Assembly: GCA_964614535.1 (NCBI GenBank)
Contig: CAZTOZ010000048.1
Coordinates: 1 to 64,000, forward strand
From: JALSHZ01 sp964614535
Lineage (GTDB): Bacteria > Pseudomonadota > Gammaproteobacteria > UWMA-0217
Direction: 5' to 3'
DNA length: 64,000 nucleotides
The notes under the pieces are model-generated. The model made no database searches and was not told where the DNA came from. It saw only the letters and a program-made list of their open reading frames with translations. Below, one piece after another: positions 16,615-25,029 of this stretch; within the stretch, counting starts at the first letter, position 1, and every line of letters begins with the position of its first letter. The position numbers and the translations under genes are program-made.

Positions 16615-16914
16615 ATGGACGACTGCAAACCGGTGGAGATTCTCGAAGGCTTCGACAGCCTCAGCCGTGAGAGCGCCATCTGCATGTCCTGCCATCTGCG
16701 ACACAATTTCTCGGCCGAGCAAGCGCGCGAGCCGGAGGCCGTTGCCATCTTGGCCCCGACCATCCGCAAAAGGAGATCTACGAGGAGTCGGCCCATGGCA
16801 TCGCCTACCGCGCCCACAAGGACAAGATGAACCCCGGCTCCAGCAAATGGGTCGTCGGCGAGGACTACAGCGCCGCGCCCACCTGCGCTACTTGTTTCAC
16901 CGCGGCTTGGTCTG
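16615..16914 (+). pseudogene. Decayed fragment of a hydroxylamine-oxidoreductase-like octaheme cytochrome c
   Basis: Two frames join into one recognisable protein segment. Frame 1 (from 16615) reads 'FDSLSRESAICMSCHLRHNF' with a CxxCH heme site, then 'SAEQAREPEA'. The reading continues in another frame from 16743 as 'CHLGPDHPQKEIYEESAHGI' and 'KWVVGEDYSAAPTCATC'. These are hallmarks of the HAO-like octaheme family. A short deletion next to 16740 removes most of the second heme motif and shifts the frame, and the last site reads CATCF instead of CATCH. No signal peptide, other heme sites or C-terminal part remain. It overlaps the end of the opposing PepSY gene. Confidence 0.75.
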
Positions 16915-17637
16915 ACGGCGGGTGCGCTGGTGCTTCAGCCAGCGCCAGCAGCCGGTGACGGTTAGCGCCAGCATCATCAGTGCCGCAAGATCGAACAGCA
17001 GCACGCCAACCGCGCCGAACAGCCTTCCACTGTGCAGATCCAGTACCACCCGCTCGAGCGGAAGCGTCGCGCCGGGCAGCTGCGCTTGCAGGGTTCGTTG
17101 CCCGGCTGGGTCGGCTGGCAATGGCGCCGGCCGGCTCCAGTGGATCGCCGCGCCGCGTGCCGTGTCGAACGTTTCCAGTGCCGTCAGTTCGCCGTCGAGG
17201 CGCCACTGCCGACCGTTGCCGCGCACGATCACGGCTTCCTTCGTCTGGCCGATGGCATCGATCGGTGCGGGTGTGCTGACGGTGTCGATCAGCTCTCCGT
17301 CGGCGGTCAGCAGTATGATCTCGTTGCCGGACGCGACGAGCCACAGGCCGTGATACAGGAGGGCACCGGCCAGGGGAGGATGCAGCGGCAGTGGCCGGCC
17401 GTTGAGGTAGACCTGCTCCTCGGTGACCAGCAATTGCCGGCCGTCACTGCGGAAAAGAGCGACTGGTCGGGGATGCGGAATGCCGTAGAGGCGCATCAGC
17501 AGTGGATGGCCAACCATGTGTTGGGTGAGTTTGAGCTGGTCGCTGTGGTTGAGCAGCAGGCCGGTAATGGCCAAATTGATGATGAAGATCGCCGCCGCCA
17601 GTCCCAGTACCCGGTGCCATTGGATCAGTCGTTTCAT
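16897..17637 (-). CDS. PepSY-associated transmembrane protein
   Basis: A 246-residue inner-membrane protein. The first helix ('QWHRVLGLAAAIFIINLAIT') starts with the RxxHRxxG-like pattern of PepSY_TM proteins and is followed by 'GLLLNHSDQLKL'. A periplasmic domain of about 160 residues is mostly beta-rich. A second helix ('LFDLAALMMLALTVTGCWRW') precedes a basic tail. Relatives pass electrons across the membrane to flavoproteins or ferric-siderophore reductases. It starts with an ATGA overlap with the FMN-binding gene, so the two products likely act together as a transmembrane electron path. Confidence 0.78.
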   Translation of the reverse strand: MKRLIQWHRVLGLAAAIFIINLAITGLLLNHSDQLKLTQHMVGHPLLMRLYGIPHPRPVALFRSDGRQLLVTEEQVYLNGRPLPLHPPLAGALLYHGLWLVASGNEIILLTADGELIDTVSTPAPIDAIGQTKEAVIVRGNGRQWRLDGELTALETFDTARGAAIHWSRPAPLPADPAGQRTLQAQLPGATLPLERVVLDLHSGRLFGAVGVLLFDLAALMMLALTVTGCWRWLKHQRTRRQTKPR

Positions 17638-18176
17638 TTTCTGTTTGTCGTCTCCTGATCGAGCAGCAGTGCCATTCGGGCCAGTTTCTCCAGCGCCCGC
17701 ACCGACAACGTGGCGCCCGTGATCCCGTCGATCTCCCGATCCAGCCGCCCATTCGCCGACAGTGTCGCGTCGCGGAACTGGCGGGTGAAGAAGGAACATT
17801 CCACCTCCCAGCCACGGCTTTCGCGAAAGGCGAGCACGCGCAGCTCGGTAATTTTGCCGGCGTCGATGACGATGCCGACGGTGATCGGTTTCTCCTTGCC
17901 GATCTCGTCGAGCACCCAGGCGCTGCGGTCGTTCTTGCGCCAATATTTCACCCGCAATTTCGCATAGCGGTGTTGCAAAATGTCGCTGACACGCTTCTGC
18001 AATGGCCCGGTGAGCCAGATGGTGCTGGGTGGCGGGGGATGGCCGGCAAACGCCTCGGCGAGAAACGCTTCCGGGGTCTGGTTGATGCCGCGCGCCTTGG
18101 CCACGCCGGCCGATAGTCCTGTGAGCAGGAGCGTCGGCAATAGCAGCATCGTAAAGATGGCTCTACGCATGGGCAT
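17634..18176 (-). CDS. Exported FMN-binding domain protein
   Basis: A 180-residue exported protein with a signal peptide ('IFTMLLLPTLLLTGLSAGVAKA'). The C-terminal half is an FMN_bind domain (as in NqrC/RnfG): 'ITVGIVIDAGKITELRVLAF' leads to 'IDGITGATLSVRAL', whose Thr/Ser in the GAT motif normally carries FMN through a phosphoester bond made by ApbE. The N-terminal half ('LQKRVSDILQHRYAKLRVKYW') resembles that of periplasmic electron-transfer flavoproteins. It sits 3 bases after the porin gene and overlaps the PepSY gene. ApbE is not in this window. Confidence 0.85.
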   Translation of the reverse strand: MPMRRAIFTMLLLPTLLLTGLSAGVAKARGINQTPEAFLAEAFAGHPPPPSTIWLTGPLQKRVSDILQHRYAKLRVKYWRKNDRSAWVLDEIGKEKPITVGIVIDAGKITELRVLAFRESRGWEVECSFFTRQFRDATLSANGRLDREIDGITGATLSVRALEKLARMALLLDQETTNRK

Positions 18177-18179
18177 GGC

Positions 18180-19307
18180 TCAGAATTGATAGCCGATGCC
18201 GAGGTTGAAGCCGTCGGCATCGCCGGCGTCATCGTTTTGCTGCTGGAGATCGGCCTTGATGACGACATCTTCGTGCGGCCAGAAATGGATGCCGACGTTT
18301 TGCTGGGTTGCCTCCACGCCATCTTTCACCGACCAGGCATCGTGGCGGGCGAACAGGCCGACGCGAGGTGTCACTTTGTAAGAGGCTTCGAGGTAATACC
18401 CAGTCTGAGTCTCCTTGCCCGTATTGGTTGCCGCTGTGCCATCGATGTCCCAGCGGGCGAACAACGCCCGGACGCCGAATGGGCCGTGGCGCCAGACCGC
18501 ATTGGCTTCCATCAGTATGGCCGCGCCGAGGTCGTCATCGGAGCGTTGGCTGATGTCCCCCTGATAGAAGAGTGAGCCACTCAGCGCCAGTCCCGCCATG
18601 CCGGTGTAGCGCAAACGCGCCGAGATCGCGGGTTGGCTGGCATTGGCCTTGGCGACCTTCTGCCGTCCGCCGCGGATCTCGACCTTGGCCGGATCGACGG
18701 CGAGGCCGGAGGTGAGGGCCAGGTCGTAGCTCAGGCCCCTGTTGCCGATTTGTCCGGCGACGGCGGCGCCGGCTTCCCACCAGGTGGCGGGAATGATGTG
18801 TTTTTCCACCGGGTTGCGCTCCACGCCGTAGAACGTCGGCGGTTCATGGGTCTCGTTGAGAATGCCGACCGGCACCATGAACAGGCCACCCCTGATGCGG
18901 GTGGTGTCGTCGAGATCGAACTCGACAAAAGCCTGCTCCAATTCGACTTCGCCAGGCTGTCCCTCGCCGGCGAGACTGTGTTCCAGCTCCAGCTCGGAGA
19001 AAAAACGAATCTGCTCGTCGAATTCGTGGCCAACGAAGAGCACGAAGCGGTGGAAGTCGATCGACCGTTTTCTGTCACCGGCTTTGTCGAGGTGGTTGTA
19101 GTGCAGCTCGCCGTAGCCGCCGACCGTGGTGCGCTGGTCGTCGTTGCTCTGTTCCACGGCGTCTGCCGTGAGTTCAAGTTGCTGCTGCAACTGTTCGAGT
19201 TGGGACTCCAGCTTCCTAAGGTGTGCATCGTTGTTGTTTGCGGCCTGGCTGGCGGTCGTCAGGATGAGGGCAATGGTGGTCGCGGCCATCATTACGGTTT
19301 TGGACAT
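18180..19307 (-). CDS. Outer-membrane porin-like protein with N-terminal coiled coil
   Basis: A 375-residue exported protein. A signal peptide ('MMAATTIALILTTASQAA') is followed by a coiled coil ('LRKLESQLEQLQQQLELTAD'), which in comparable porins trimerises or reaches to peptidoglycan. A beta-barrel of alternating strands follows and ends in phenylalanine ('FNLGIGYQF'), the usual signal for outer-membrane insertion. Segments such as 'VGGYGELHYNHLDKAGDRKR' and 'LELEHSLAG' recall phosphate-selective-type (OprO/P-like) or DcaP-like porins. The substrate cannot be told. It leads the porin / FMN-binding / PepSY operon, which suggests uptake or redox handling of one substrate. Confidence 0.78.
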   Translation of the reverse strand: MSKTVMMAATTIALILTTASQAANNNDAHLRKLESQLEQLQQQLELTADAVEQSNDDQRTTVGGYGELHYNHLDKAGDRKRSIDFHRFVLFVGHEFDEQIRFFSELELEHSLAGEGQPGEVELEQAFVEFDLDDTTRIRGGLFMVPVGILNETHEPPTFYGVERNPVEKHIIPATWWEAGAAVAGQIGNRGLSYDLALTSGLAVDPAKVEIRGGRQKVAKANASQPAISARLRYTGMAGLALSGSLFYQGDISQRSDDDLGAAILMEANAVWRHGPFGVRALFARWDIDGTAATNTGKETQTGYYLEASYKVTPRVGLFARHDAWSVKDGVEATQQNVGIHFWPHEDVVIKADLQQQNDDAGDADGFNLGIGYQF

Positions 19308-19503
19308 GATTGGGCTCCTGATGAAAATACGGACGCTGCGGATGTTACAGGATGAAACTACAAATGCAAACGACTATTATTTATATTCGTAAAGGCGTGA
19401 TGTTGGGGTGAGCCGAAAGGTTACAAACTGTGTCGCCTGTCCCAATTCCCCTGTTTTTCCTGTGCTATTGTGGATGGGCGTCCACCGTGTCGGAGCCTGA
19501 ACG
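19308..19503. promoter_or_regulatory. Divergent intergenic region between porin and roadblock operons
   Basis: A 196-base divergent gap. It contains an AT-rich block (19350-19392) in the porin direction that could be its promoter or an operator. In the roadblock direction an extended -10 (TGC-TATTGT, 19463-19471) lies 33 bases before the ATG. No -35 of good quality is seen. Binding proteins cannot be named. Confidence 0.35.
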
Positions 19504-19872
19504 ATGAGCAAGCAAGAGGAGTTCACCCAGCTGATCCGCGAGTTGCGTGAAAATGTGCCGGACATCACCGGGGTATTGATCGCCACGGTCGATGGGCTGG
19601 CCATCGGCAGTGATTTTCAGGAGGACGAGGCGGCCCGGGTCGCTGCGATGGCGGCATCGTCGGTGGGTCTCGGCAATCGCATCACCAAGACGGCCGAGCT
19701 CGGAGCGATGAAGGACATGATGATCGAGGGTCGAGACGGGATGTTGATCCTCTATATGGCCGGTAGTGCCGGGGTGCTGGCGATTCGCGCGCCGGAACGC
19801 TGCAATCTCGGCCTGATCCGGCTGGAAGGGCCGAAGGCGGCCAGGCGGGCGGCCGAGATCATGGAATCCTGA
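19504..19872 (+). CDS. Roadblock/LC7-domain protein
   Basis: A 122-residue single-domain roadblock/LC7 protein: 'FTQLIRELRENVPDITGVLI', then 'ATVDGLAIGSDFQEDEAARV', 'GLGNRITKTAELGAMKDM' and 'GMLILYMAGSAGVLAIRA' follow the alpha-beta-beta-alpha-beta-beta-beta-alpha order. MglB-type members activate or position small Ras-like GTPases. No MglA-type GTPase is in this window. It lies 13 bases before the ODP-type gene with the same orientation, so the two form an operon. A clear ATG at 19504 starts it. Confidence 0.88.
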   Translation: MSKQEEFTQLIRELRENVPDITGVLIATVDGLAIGSDFQEDEAARVAAMAASSVGLGNRITKTAELGAMKDMMIEGRDGMLILYMAGSAGVLAIRAPERCNLGLIRLEGPKAARRAAEIMES

Positions 19873-19885
19873 CGGGGAGGTCGGT

Positions 19886-20641
19886 ATGGGTGCAAGGGTG
19901 CTGTTCGAGGCGGCGGATCACCGCTTCGTCTTGCTCGAAGGGTTCGGCCATGGCGAGATGGTGCCGACCAATCAGGTGCTGATCCACGACGGGAGCGAGG
20001 GGATGCTGCTCGACCCCGGCGGTCACAAGGTCCACTACGACCTGATGGATGCAATCTCGTCGCTGATGCCGATCAATCAGCTCAAGTATCTTTTCTATTC
20101 CCATCAGGATCCCGATATCGTTGCTGCGATCAACGCCTGGCTGATGCTGACCGAGGCGGATGCCTTCATCTCCGATCTGTGGTTGCGCTTTGTGCCCCAT
20201 TTCGGTGTCGACGAGTTGATGATCGACCGCCTCAAGGGGATTCCCGACGAGGGCATGCGCTTTCGGCTCGGTGGGTCGGAGTTGCTGTTTCTGCCCGCAC
20301 ACTTTCTCCATTCCTGCGGGAACTTTCAGGTTTACGACGTCCGCTCGAAGATCCTCTTCTCCGGGGATCTGGGGGCATCGATCGGCCCGGACTATGTCGA
20401 AGTCACCGATTTCGATGCCCATGTCCGCTACATGGAGGGCTTTCACCGGCGCTACATGCCCTCCGGTCATGCCAACCGCCAGTGGGCCGCCATGGTGCGA
20501 CAGCTCGATATCGAAATGATCGTGCCTCAGCACGGCGCCATCTTCCCCAATGCCGGGTTGTGCCGCCGCTTCATCGATTGGGTCGCCGACTTGCCTGGCG
20601 CGGCCGAGACGATGGCGCCGGTCTATTCGATTCCCTCCTGA
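19886..20641 (+). CDS. Metallo-beta-lactamase-fold ODP-type diiron protein
   Basis: A 251-residue protein with the metal-binding layout of flavodiiron and oxygen-binding-diiron (ODP) domains: H73, D75, D77 ('SHQDPDI'), H142 ('FLHSCGNF'), D161 ('SGDLGAS') and H216 ('PQHG'). The position that is usually a second histidine after D77 is isoleucine, as in some ODP variants. There is no flavodoxin domain, so it is unlikely to be a full oxygen or NO reductase. ODP proteins bind oxygen or peroxide and can serve in chemotaxis-type sensing. Its partner in the operon is the roadblock protein just upstream. Confidence 0.85.
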   Translation: MGARVLFEAADHRFVLLEGFGHGEMVPTNQVLIHDGSEGMLLDPGGHKVHYDLMDAISSLMPINQLKYLFYSHQDPDIVAAINAWLMLTEADAFISDLWLRFVPHFGVDELMIDRLKGIPDEGMRFRLGGSELLFLPAHFLHSCGNFQVYDVRSKILFSGDLGASIGPDYVEVTDFDAHVRYMEGFHRRYMPSGHANRQWAAMVRQLDIEMIVPQHGAIFPNAGLCRRFIDWVADLPGAAETMAPVYSIPS

Positions 20642-20659
20642 CCCGCGCCCGGCGCGGCT

Positions 20660-22039
20660 TCAGCCATAGCGGCTCACCAGCAACCAGACCAGTTCGACGA
20701 ACTGGGGTTGGTTGAGGCGGGGTGCCCCTTGCAGCACGATCAGGAAACGGTGGTCGGCGATGAACAGCGGCCAGGCGCCGATGCGGCTGGCGCCGTGGGC
20801 ATCGACGGCCGCCCAGCCCTGTGATGAGACCCCCAGCGTCTGCCGCAGGCGTTCGGCATGACGTTGTTCGACGGCGGCGATGTCGGTGGCCAGCGCCGAG
20901 AGGGCGGCGGCGGTGTCGTCGTCGATGCCGTGGCGGGCGAACGCAAAGCCGTTCCAGTCCACCAGCAACCCCTTGCCGACGGCCGAGAGCGGCGCGAGCA
21001 GCTGCTCCATCGCCTTGGCCACCTGCCGTGTGGGAATCGTCTGCGGCGTGTCGAAACCCTGGATCCAGGAGAGCGTCTGCGCCTGGTGCAGCAGCTCCAG
21101 CAGTTCCGTTTCGTCGTCGATCCCGCTGGCCCGCGCCAGCTCGGGGAGGACGGTGGGACGGGTCTCGGGTTGGGCCATCAGCGCCAGCAACAGCCTGCGC
21201 ATCGGGTCGGCGCGCGTGCCGGAGACGGCATAGAAGGCGCCGGCCGGGGAGGGCAGCAGATGGTATTTCTCCAGTGTCTCTCTTTCCGTCATCGCTTGTT
21301 CCAGTCTGGGGGCGTGGTCGATGGTTCTTCGCTGCGGGGGATGGCGTTGGAAACGCCGGTCCAGCGTCTCCCAGATCTCCGGCAACGCCAGTCGGCGGCT
21401 GGAGAGGCGTGTCCAGGTGTTGAGAAATTCGTTGCGCCAGCCATTGCGCCGGTAGAGCGCCAGCAGCTCCATCGTCGCCAGCGTGTGGCCGGGGTCGATG
21501 TCGAGGGCGTGTTCCAGATAGCGTCGCGCCACGTCGTCGCGTCCTTGGGCGATGGCCGCGATGGCGCGCTGCAGCAGCTCGTCGGCGGTGGTGGCCGTCG
21601 CCGGCAGATCGACGGTCGTGGGCGCGACCCCGAGGGTCAACAGCGAGTCGGCGGTCACCGGTAGCGGTGTCGCCGGGTCGAGCCCGTGATCGAGGTGGCG
21701 GCGCAGGAACTCGAACTGCTCGCGCGGCAGCAGGTCGCGGGCCTGCCACAACAGATTGGCCCGTAGCGCCTGGCCGCGCGGGCCGAGAACGATGAACAGG
21801 TCGGCCAGTGCATCGAAGCAGCCGGGGGCATCGCCGTCGCGGTGGCGCATGGCGATGCGCTGCACGTGGCTGCGCAGATCACGGGGATTGCGGCCGATGC
21901 TGCGCTCCATCCGTTGTCGCAGCGCGTCGCTCAGCGCGGCGTCGTCGACGTCGGGGAACAGCGCCTTCTGTTCGGGAAGAAAAGCGGTTTCCAGCGGAAA
22001 CGGCCCGTCGCCAGCGGCCACCGGGCGATGCGGGGTCAT
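20660..22039 (-). CDS. TPR-like protein with C-terminal roadblock-like domain
   Basis: A 459-residue soluble protein. Residues about 150-210 ('LLQRAIAAIAQGRDDVARRY', 'HALDIDPGHTLATMELLALY') look like TPR helices. The last 105 residues ('VGKGLLVDWNGFAFARHGID' to 'GAPRLNQPQFVELVWLLVSR') fit the roadblock/LC7 pattern, degenerate but with the right order. The start is the ATG at 22039, in an ATGA overlap with the upstream 543-residue gene. It converges on the roadblock-ODP operon, the two stops being 18 bases apart. The shared domain hints at a common GTPase-linked pathway; that link is inference. Confidence 0.6.
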   Translation of the reverse strand: MTPHRPVAAGDGPFPLETAFLPEQKALFPDVDDAALSDALRQRMERSIGRNPRDLRSHVQRIAMRHRDGDAPGCFDALADLFIVLGPRGQALRANLLWQARDLLPREQFEFLRRHLDHGLDPATPLPVTADSLLTLGVAPTTVDLPATATTADELLQRAIAAIAQGRDDVARRYLEHALDIDPGHTLATMELLALYRRNGWRNEFLNTWTRLSSRRLALPEIWETLDRRFQRHPPQRRTIDHAPRLEQAMTERETLEKYHLLPSPAGAFYAVSGTRADPMRRLLLALMAQPETRPTVLPELARASGIDDETELLELLHQAQTLSWIQGFDTPQTIPTRQVAKAMEQLLAPLSAVGKGLLVDWNGFAFARHGIDDDTAAALSALATDIAAVEQRHAERLRQTLGVSSQGWAAVDAHGASRIGAWPLFIADHRFLIVLQGAPRLNQPQFVELVWLLVSRYG

Positions 22040-23667
22040 CGGTGACCTCCGTCCCACCGGCGACGACCCCATCGCTTTCGCAGGCGGTGGAAAAGGCCGT
22101 CGGGTGTGGCGTGGGTGGTTTCCGTTTTGCGGCGGATCTCCTCGATCAGGCCGATCTCCCGGCAGGCGTTGGTGAAGTCGATGACCGCCGGGATCGCGGT
22201 CTGGGTCGCGGTCGCGAGTTCACCCAGCGTGGCGGGGTGGTCGAGCAGATGGGTTGCGAGACGGCGCTGTGCCGGGGTGCCGCCCAGCAGCTCGAAATCG
22301 GGGAGTGACCTGAGTTTGAGCACCGCCTCGGCATCGACGCCCAACATCAACCGGCCTTCACCGCCATGAAGGGCCGCCAGGTAGCTGAGCAGGTGGAGTG
22401 GCAGCGAGGGTGGGCTGTCCGGGGAAGGCAGCGGCTGCTGTTTGAGCGCCGTCAGTTTGAATTCGCTCCAGGGGCGGCGGAACAGCGCCACCGATTGGCG
22501 CAGGTCTTGGTCGCAGCGAAAAACCCCGGGCCGCGCCCAGACCAGGATGTCGGGGTGGTGGGCATGGGAGACGATGTAGTTGCCGCCGTCGGCCACGATC
22601 TCTTGCAGCAACCCCAGCAGGCGGAGCTTGGGAATGAAGCGTCGTGCGGGCCGGAACAGATCGCGTTCGCCGGACCGTGCTGGTTGTGGCAAAGCCGCTT
22701 CACCGCTTGGGCCGGCCGGTTCCGTTGTCGTCCCGATCTCCTTGACCAGTGGTAGTGGAATCACTTTGGCCAACGGCCGGTCGCCGTTCGCCCGGCCCGC
22801 GTTCGTCGCTGCCGTGGGCGGCGAGTCACCGGTGGTGCCGGCTTCGACGGCATCGCCTTCCGCCGTCGCGGGCGGCACCGGTGCGGGCGCCTTCAGCCGG
22901 ATCTCGGTCAGTGGTTCGTCCACGGTGGTGCGTGCCAGTAGCGATTCGAGAATTTCCACATCGTCGATGGCGATCTCCAGCGTCGGCAGCGGCGCATCGG
23001 CCCCGTCGGGGGCGGGGCCGGTCGTGGTTGGGGGCGTTGCGGATGGATTGGCCGGCCCGTCCTGTTTGCCGGTCGTCCCGTTCGTATCGTGATGGTTTTC
23101 TTCGGAGGTAGAGGGGGCGTTCGGCGGGCCGGCGGCATCGACCGACGTTGCGGCCGTCGAGGCAGTGGTTTCGGTGGCCGGTGGTGGCGGGTGCAGGAAA
23201 CGTTCGGTCCAGTCGTCGAAGCTGTGGGTCTCGGCGCCGAGCCGAGATTCGGCCTCGCGTAGCAGCTCGAGCAGGGCCGCATAGCTCAGCGGGCGGGGTG
23301 TTCGCAGTACCTCGCTGGTGGTTTCACCATCGTCTTCGCCGACGATGGCCACCAGCGGGCCCGGGTCGTCGCCGAGCGCGGCCAGCGCCGTGCGCCGCTC
23401 GGCACTGACGATGATGAGATCGGCGCTGGCGGTATCGTCGCTGCGTTGCCACTGTGCCAGTTCGATTCCGCCCGCGAGCGCCAGCACAGTGTCGCACAGT
23501 GCTTCTTCGCTGTGGTCGAGGCCAATCTGTGCCAGTCTGAACAATGTCGTCGCCGCTCCAACCGGATTCGGGCCTCTCTCCAGAAAGGGCCGCGGATCCC
23601 GATGCTCGTTGGCGGTACCTCCTTGTGCCGGGGGAAACGCCGCCACCGGCTGGTCCGAAGATTTCAC
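22036..23667 (-). CDS. Unknown 543-residue protein with receiver-like head and long linker
   Basis: Not recognised as a known family. Residues about 40-145 alternate helix and strand ('ADLIIVSAERRTALAALGDD', 'GPLVAIVGEDDGE', 'VLRTPRPLSYAALLELLREA') and resemble a degenerate response-regulator receiver without a clear phospho-acceptor aspartate. Residues about 150-340 are a Pro/Thr/Ala-rich low-complexity linker. Residues about 350-510 are globular and helical, ending in a winged-helix-like stretch ('PAVIDFTNACREIGLIEEIR') and a basic tail. It starts at a GTG (23667) without a strong ribosome site, so its start is uncertain. Confidence 0.55.
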   Translation of the reverse strand: MKSSDQPVAAFPPAQGGTANEHRDPRPFLERGPNPVGAATTLFRLAQIGLDHSEEALCDTVLALAGGIELAQWQRSDDTASADLIIVSAERRTALAALGDDPGPLVAIVGEDDGETTSEVLRTPRPLSYAALLELLREAESRLGAETHSFDDWTERFLHPPPPATETTASTAATSVDAAGPPNAPSTSEENHHDTNGTTGKQDGPANPSATPPTTTGPAPDGADAPLPTLEIAIDDVEILESLLARTTVDEPLTEIRLKAPAPVPPATAEGDAVEAGTTGDSPPTAATNAGRANGDRPLAKVIPLPLVKEIGTTTEPAGPSGEAALPQPARSGERDLFRPARRFIPKLRLLGLLQEIVADGGNYIVSHAHHPDILVWARPGVFRCDQDLRQSVALFRRPWSEFKLTALKQQPLPSPDSPPSLPLHLLSYLAALHGGEGRLMLGVDAEAVLKLRSLPDFELLGGTPAQRRLATHLLDHPATLGELATATQTAIPAVIDFTNACREIGLIEEIRRKTETTHATPDGLFHRLRKRWGRRRWDGGHR

Positions 23668-23774
23668 AAGAACGTGGACGCATGAAATATTCGGGCCAGG
23701 GATCGGATGGTTCCCGGATTGTTACAAATAGTAAAAGAAAAGCGTAGCGCAGGGCAGGGAGACGGAATGTGATC

Positions 23775-23795
23775 CGGCTCGCAGATTGCGAGCCG
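23775..23795. terminator. Perfect stem-loop between argE and the upstream minus-strand gene start
   Basis: A nine-base-pair stem CGGCTCGCA / TGCGAGCCG with a three-base loop (GAT). It is located 11 bases past the argE stop in argE's direction. No uridine tract follows, so it may act as an mRNA 3'-end stabiliser or a Rho-assisted end rather than a classical intrinsic terminator. A short palindromic repeat is another possibility. Confidence 0.45.
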
Positions 23796-23806
23796 CCGGG
23801 GGGGCG

Positions 23807-24955
23807 TCAGGTGCAGCAGAAACGCCGGATCAGCCGCCGCAACAGGGCGAGCGTCGGTTCGATGCGGTCGAGAGCGAGGAACTCGTCGGGCTGATGCGCC
23901 TGGGCGATGTCGCCGGGGCCGAGAATGACCGTTTCGATGCCGAGGGCGTTGAGCATCGGCCCCTCGGTGCCGAAGGCGACGCTGTCGGCGGCATGGCCGG
24001 TGAGCTGTTCGCAGGCTTGTACGATGGTGGCGCTGCGCGCGGTCTGCATCGCATCGATGCCGGCGAACAGAGCGCGGCAGTGGCATGTCAGCCCGTGCTC
24101 GTCGGCCACCTGCCGGGCCAGTTCGCGCAGTTGCCGGCGCAGGGTGTCGATGGCCATGCCGGGCAGCGGCCGCAGGTCGATCTGCAATTCACATTCGCCG
24201 CAGATCCGGTTGGGATTGTCGCCGCCGTGGATGTGGCCGAGATTGAGCGTTGGCACCGGGATGGCGAAGGCCTCGTCACGGTGGGTCGCCTGCAGGCGGT
24301 CGCGGAACGCCAATAGCTCGCCGATGAGTCGGTACATCCCCTCCAGTGCGTTGTTGCCCAGCGACGGGTCGCTGGAGTGGCCGCTGCTGCCGCGATAGAC
24401 GATGGCCTCCATCATCATGCCCTTGTGCTGGCGGATGGGGCGCAGCCCGGTGGGTTCGCCGATGACGGCATGGCGGGCGTGGCCGAGATCGGCCGCCGTC
24501 AGCGCGCGGGCGCCGCTCATCGAGGTCTCCTCGTCGGCGGTGGCCAGCAGGATCAGCGGTCGTCGCAGCGTGGCGGGGCCGATTTCGCGGGCGGCCTCCA
24601 GTGCCAGCGCGAGAAAGCTCTTCATGTCGGCGGTGCCCAGGCCGTAGTAGCGGCCGTCGGCCTCGGTCAGCCGAAAGGGATCGTGCCGCCACAGCGCCGC
24701 GTCCAGCGGCACCGTGTCGGTGTGGCCGGCCAGCACCAGCCCGCCGCTGCCACGCCCCAGCGTCGCCACCAGGTTGAATTTGCCCGGCTGGTCGGGCACC
24801 GCCAGCTTGCGGATGGCGAAACCGGCCTGTTCGGCCCAGTCGGCCAGCCGATCGATCACCGCCTCGTTGCTCATGTCGAGGGCGGCATTGGTGCTACTCA
24901 CCGACGGGGTGGCGATCAGTGTCTGCAGCATCCGGGGCAGTGGGGGAAGTGGCAT
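23807..24955 (-). CDS. argE: Acetylornithine deacetylase
   Basis: Removes the acetyl group from N-acetylornithine in arginine synthesis. The 382-residue length matches E. coli ArgE (383). Binuclear zinc-site motifs of the M20 peptidase family are present: 'LAGHTDTVPLD' (metal His/Asp), 'YGLGTADMKS', 'ATADEETSMSGA' (catalytic Glu) and 'AVIGEPTG'; the late 'GTEGPMLNALGI' is also conserved. The ATG at 24955 gives the family-typical 'MPLPPLPRMLQTLIATPSVS'; an upstream ATG at 25012 would run into the promoter of the divergent lipoprotein gene. It is cytoplasmic and monocistronic as far as can be seen. Confidence 0.95.
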   Translation of the reverse strand: MPLPPLPRMLQTLIATPSVSSTNAALDMSNEAVIDRLADWAEQAGFAIRKLAVPDQPGKFNLVATLGRGSGGLVLAGHTDTVPLDAALWRHDPFRLTEADGRYYGLGTADMKSFLALALEAAREIGPATLRRPLILLATADEETSMSGARALTAADLGHARHAVIGEPTGLRPIRQHKGMMMEAIVYRGSSGHSSDPSLGNNALEGMYRLIGELLAFRDRLQATHRDEAFAIPVPTLNLGHIHGGDNPNRICGECELQIDLRPLPGMAIDTLRRQLRELARQVADEHGLTCHCRALFAGIDAMQTARSATIVQACEQLTGHAADSVAFGTEGPMLNALGIETVILGPGDIAQAHQPDEFLALDRIEPTLALLRRLIRRFCCT

Positions 24956-25029
24956 CGTCTCGTCCGATTGCGGGGCCAGTGGCAAGGATACCCGCTTCGC
25001 GCGGCCTTTCACCGTGTACTATGGCGCCG

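Noticed and set aside
19350..19392. Fur-box candidate before the porin operon (aataatagtcgtttgcattt on the minus strand)
   Set aside because: Only about nine of nineteen positions fit the consensus, too weak in an AT-rich stretch. Binding tests would be needed.
23680..23760. A start further upstream for the 543-residue protein
   Set aside because: No in-frame ATG, only an AT-rich stretch that is better read as a promoter.
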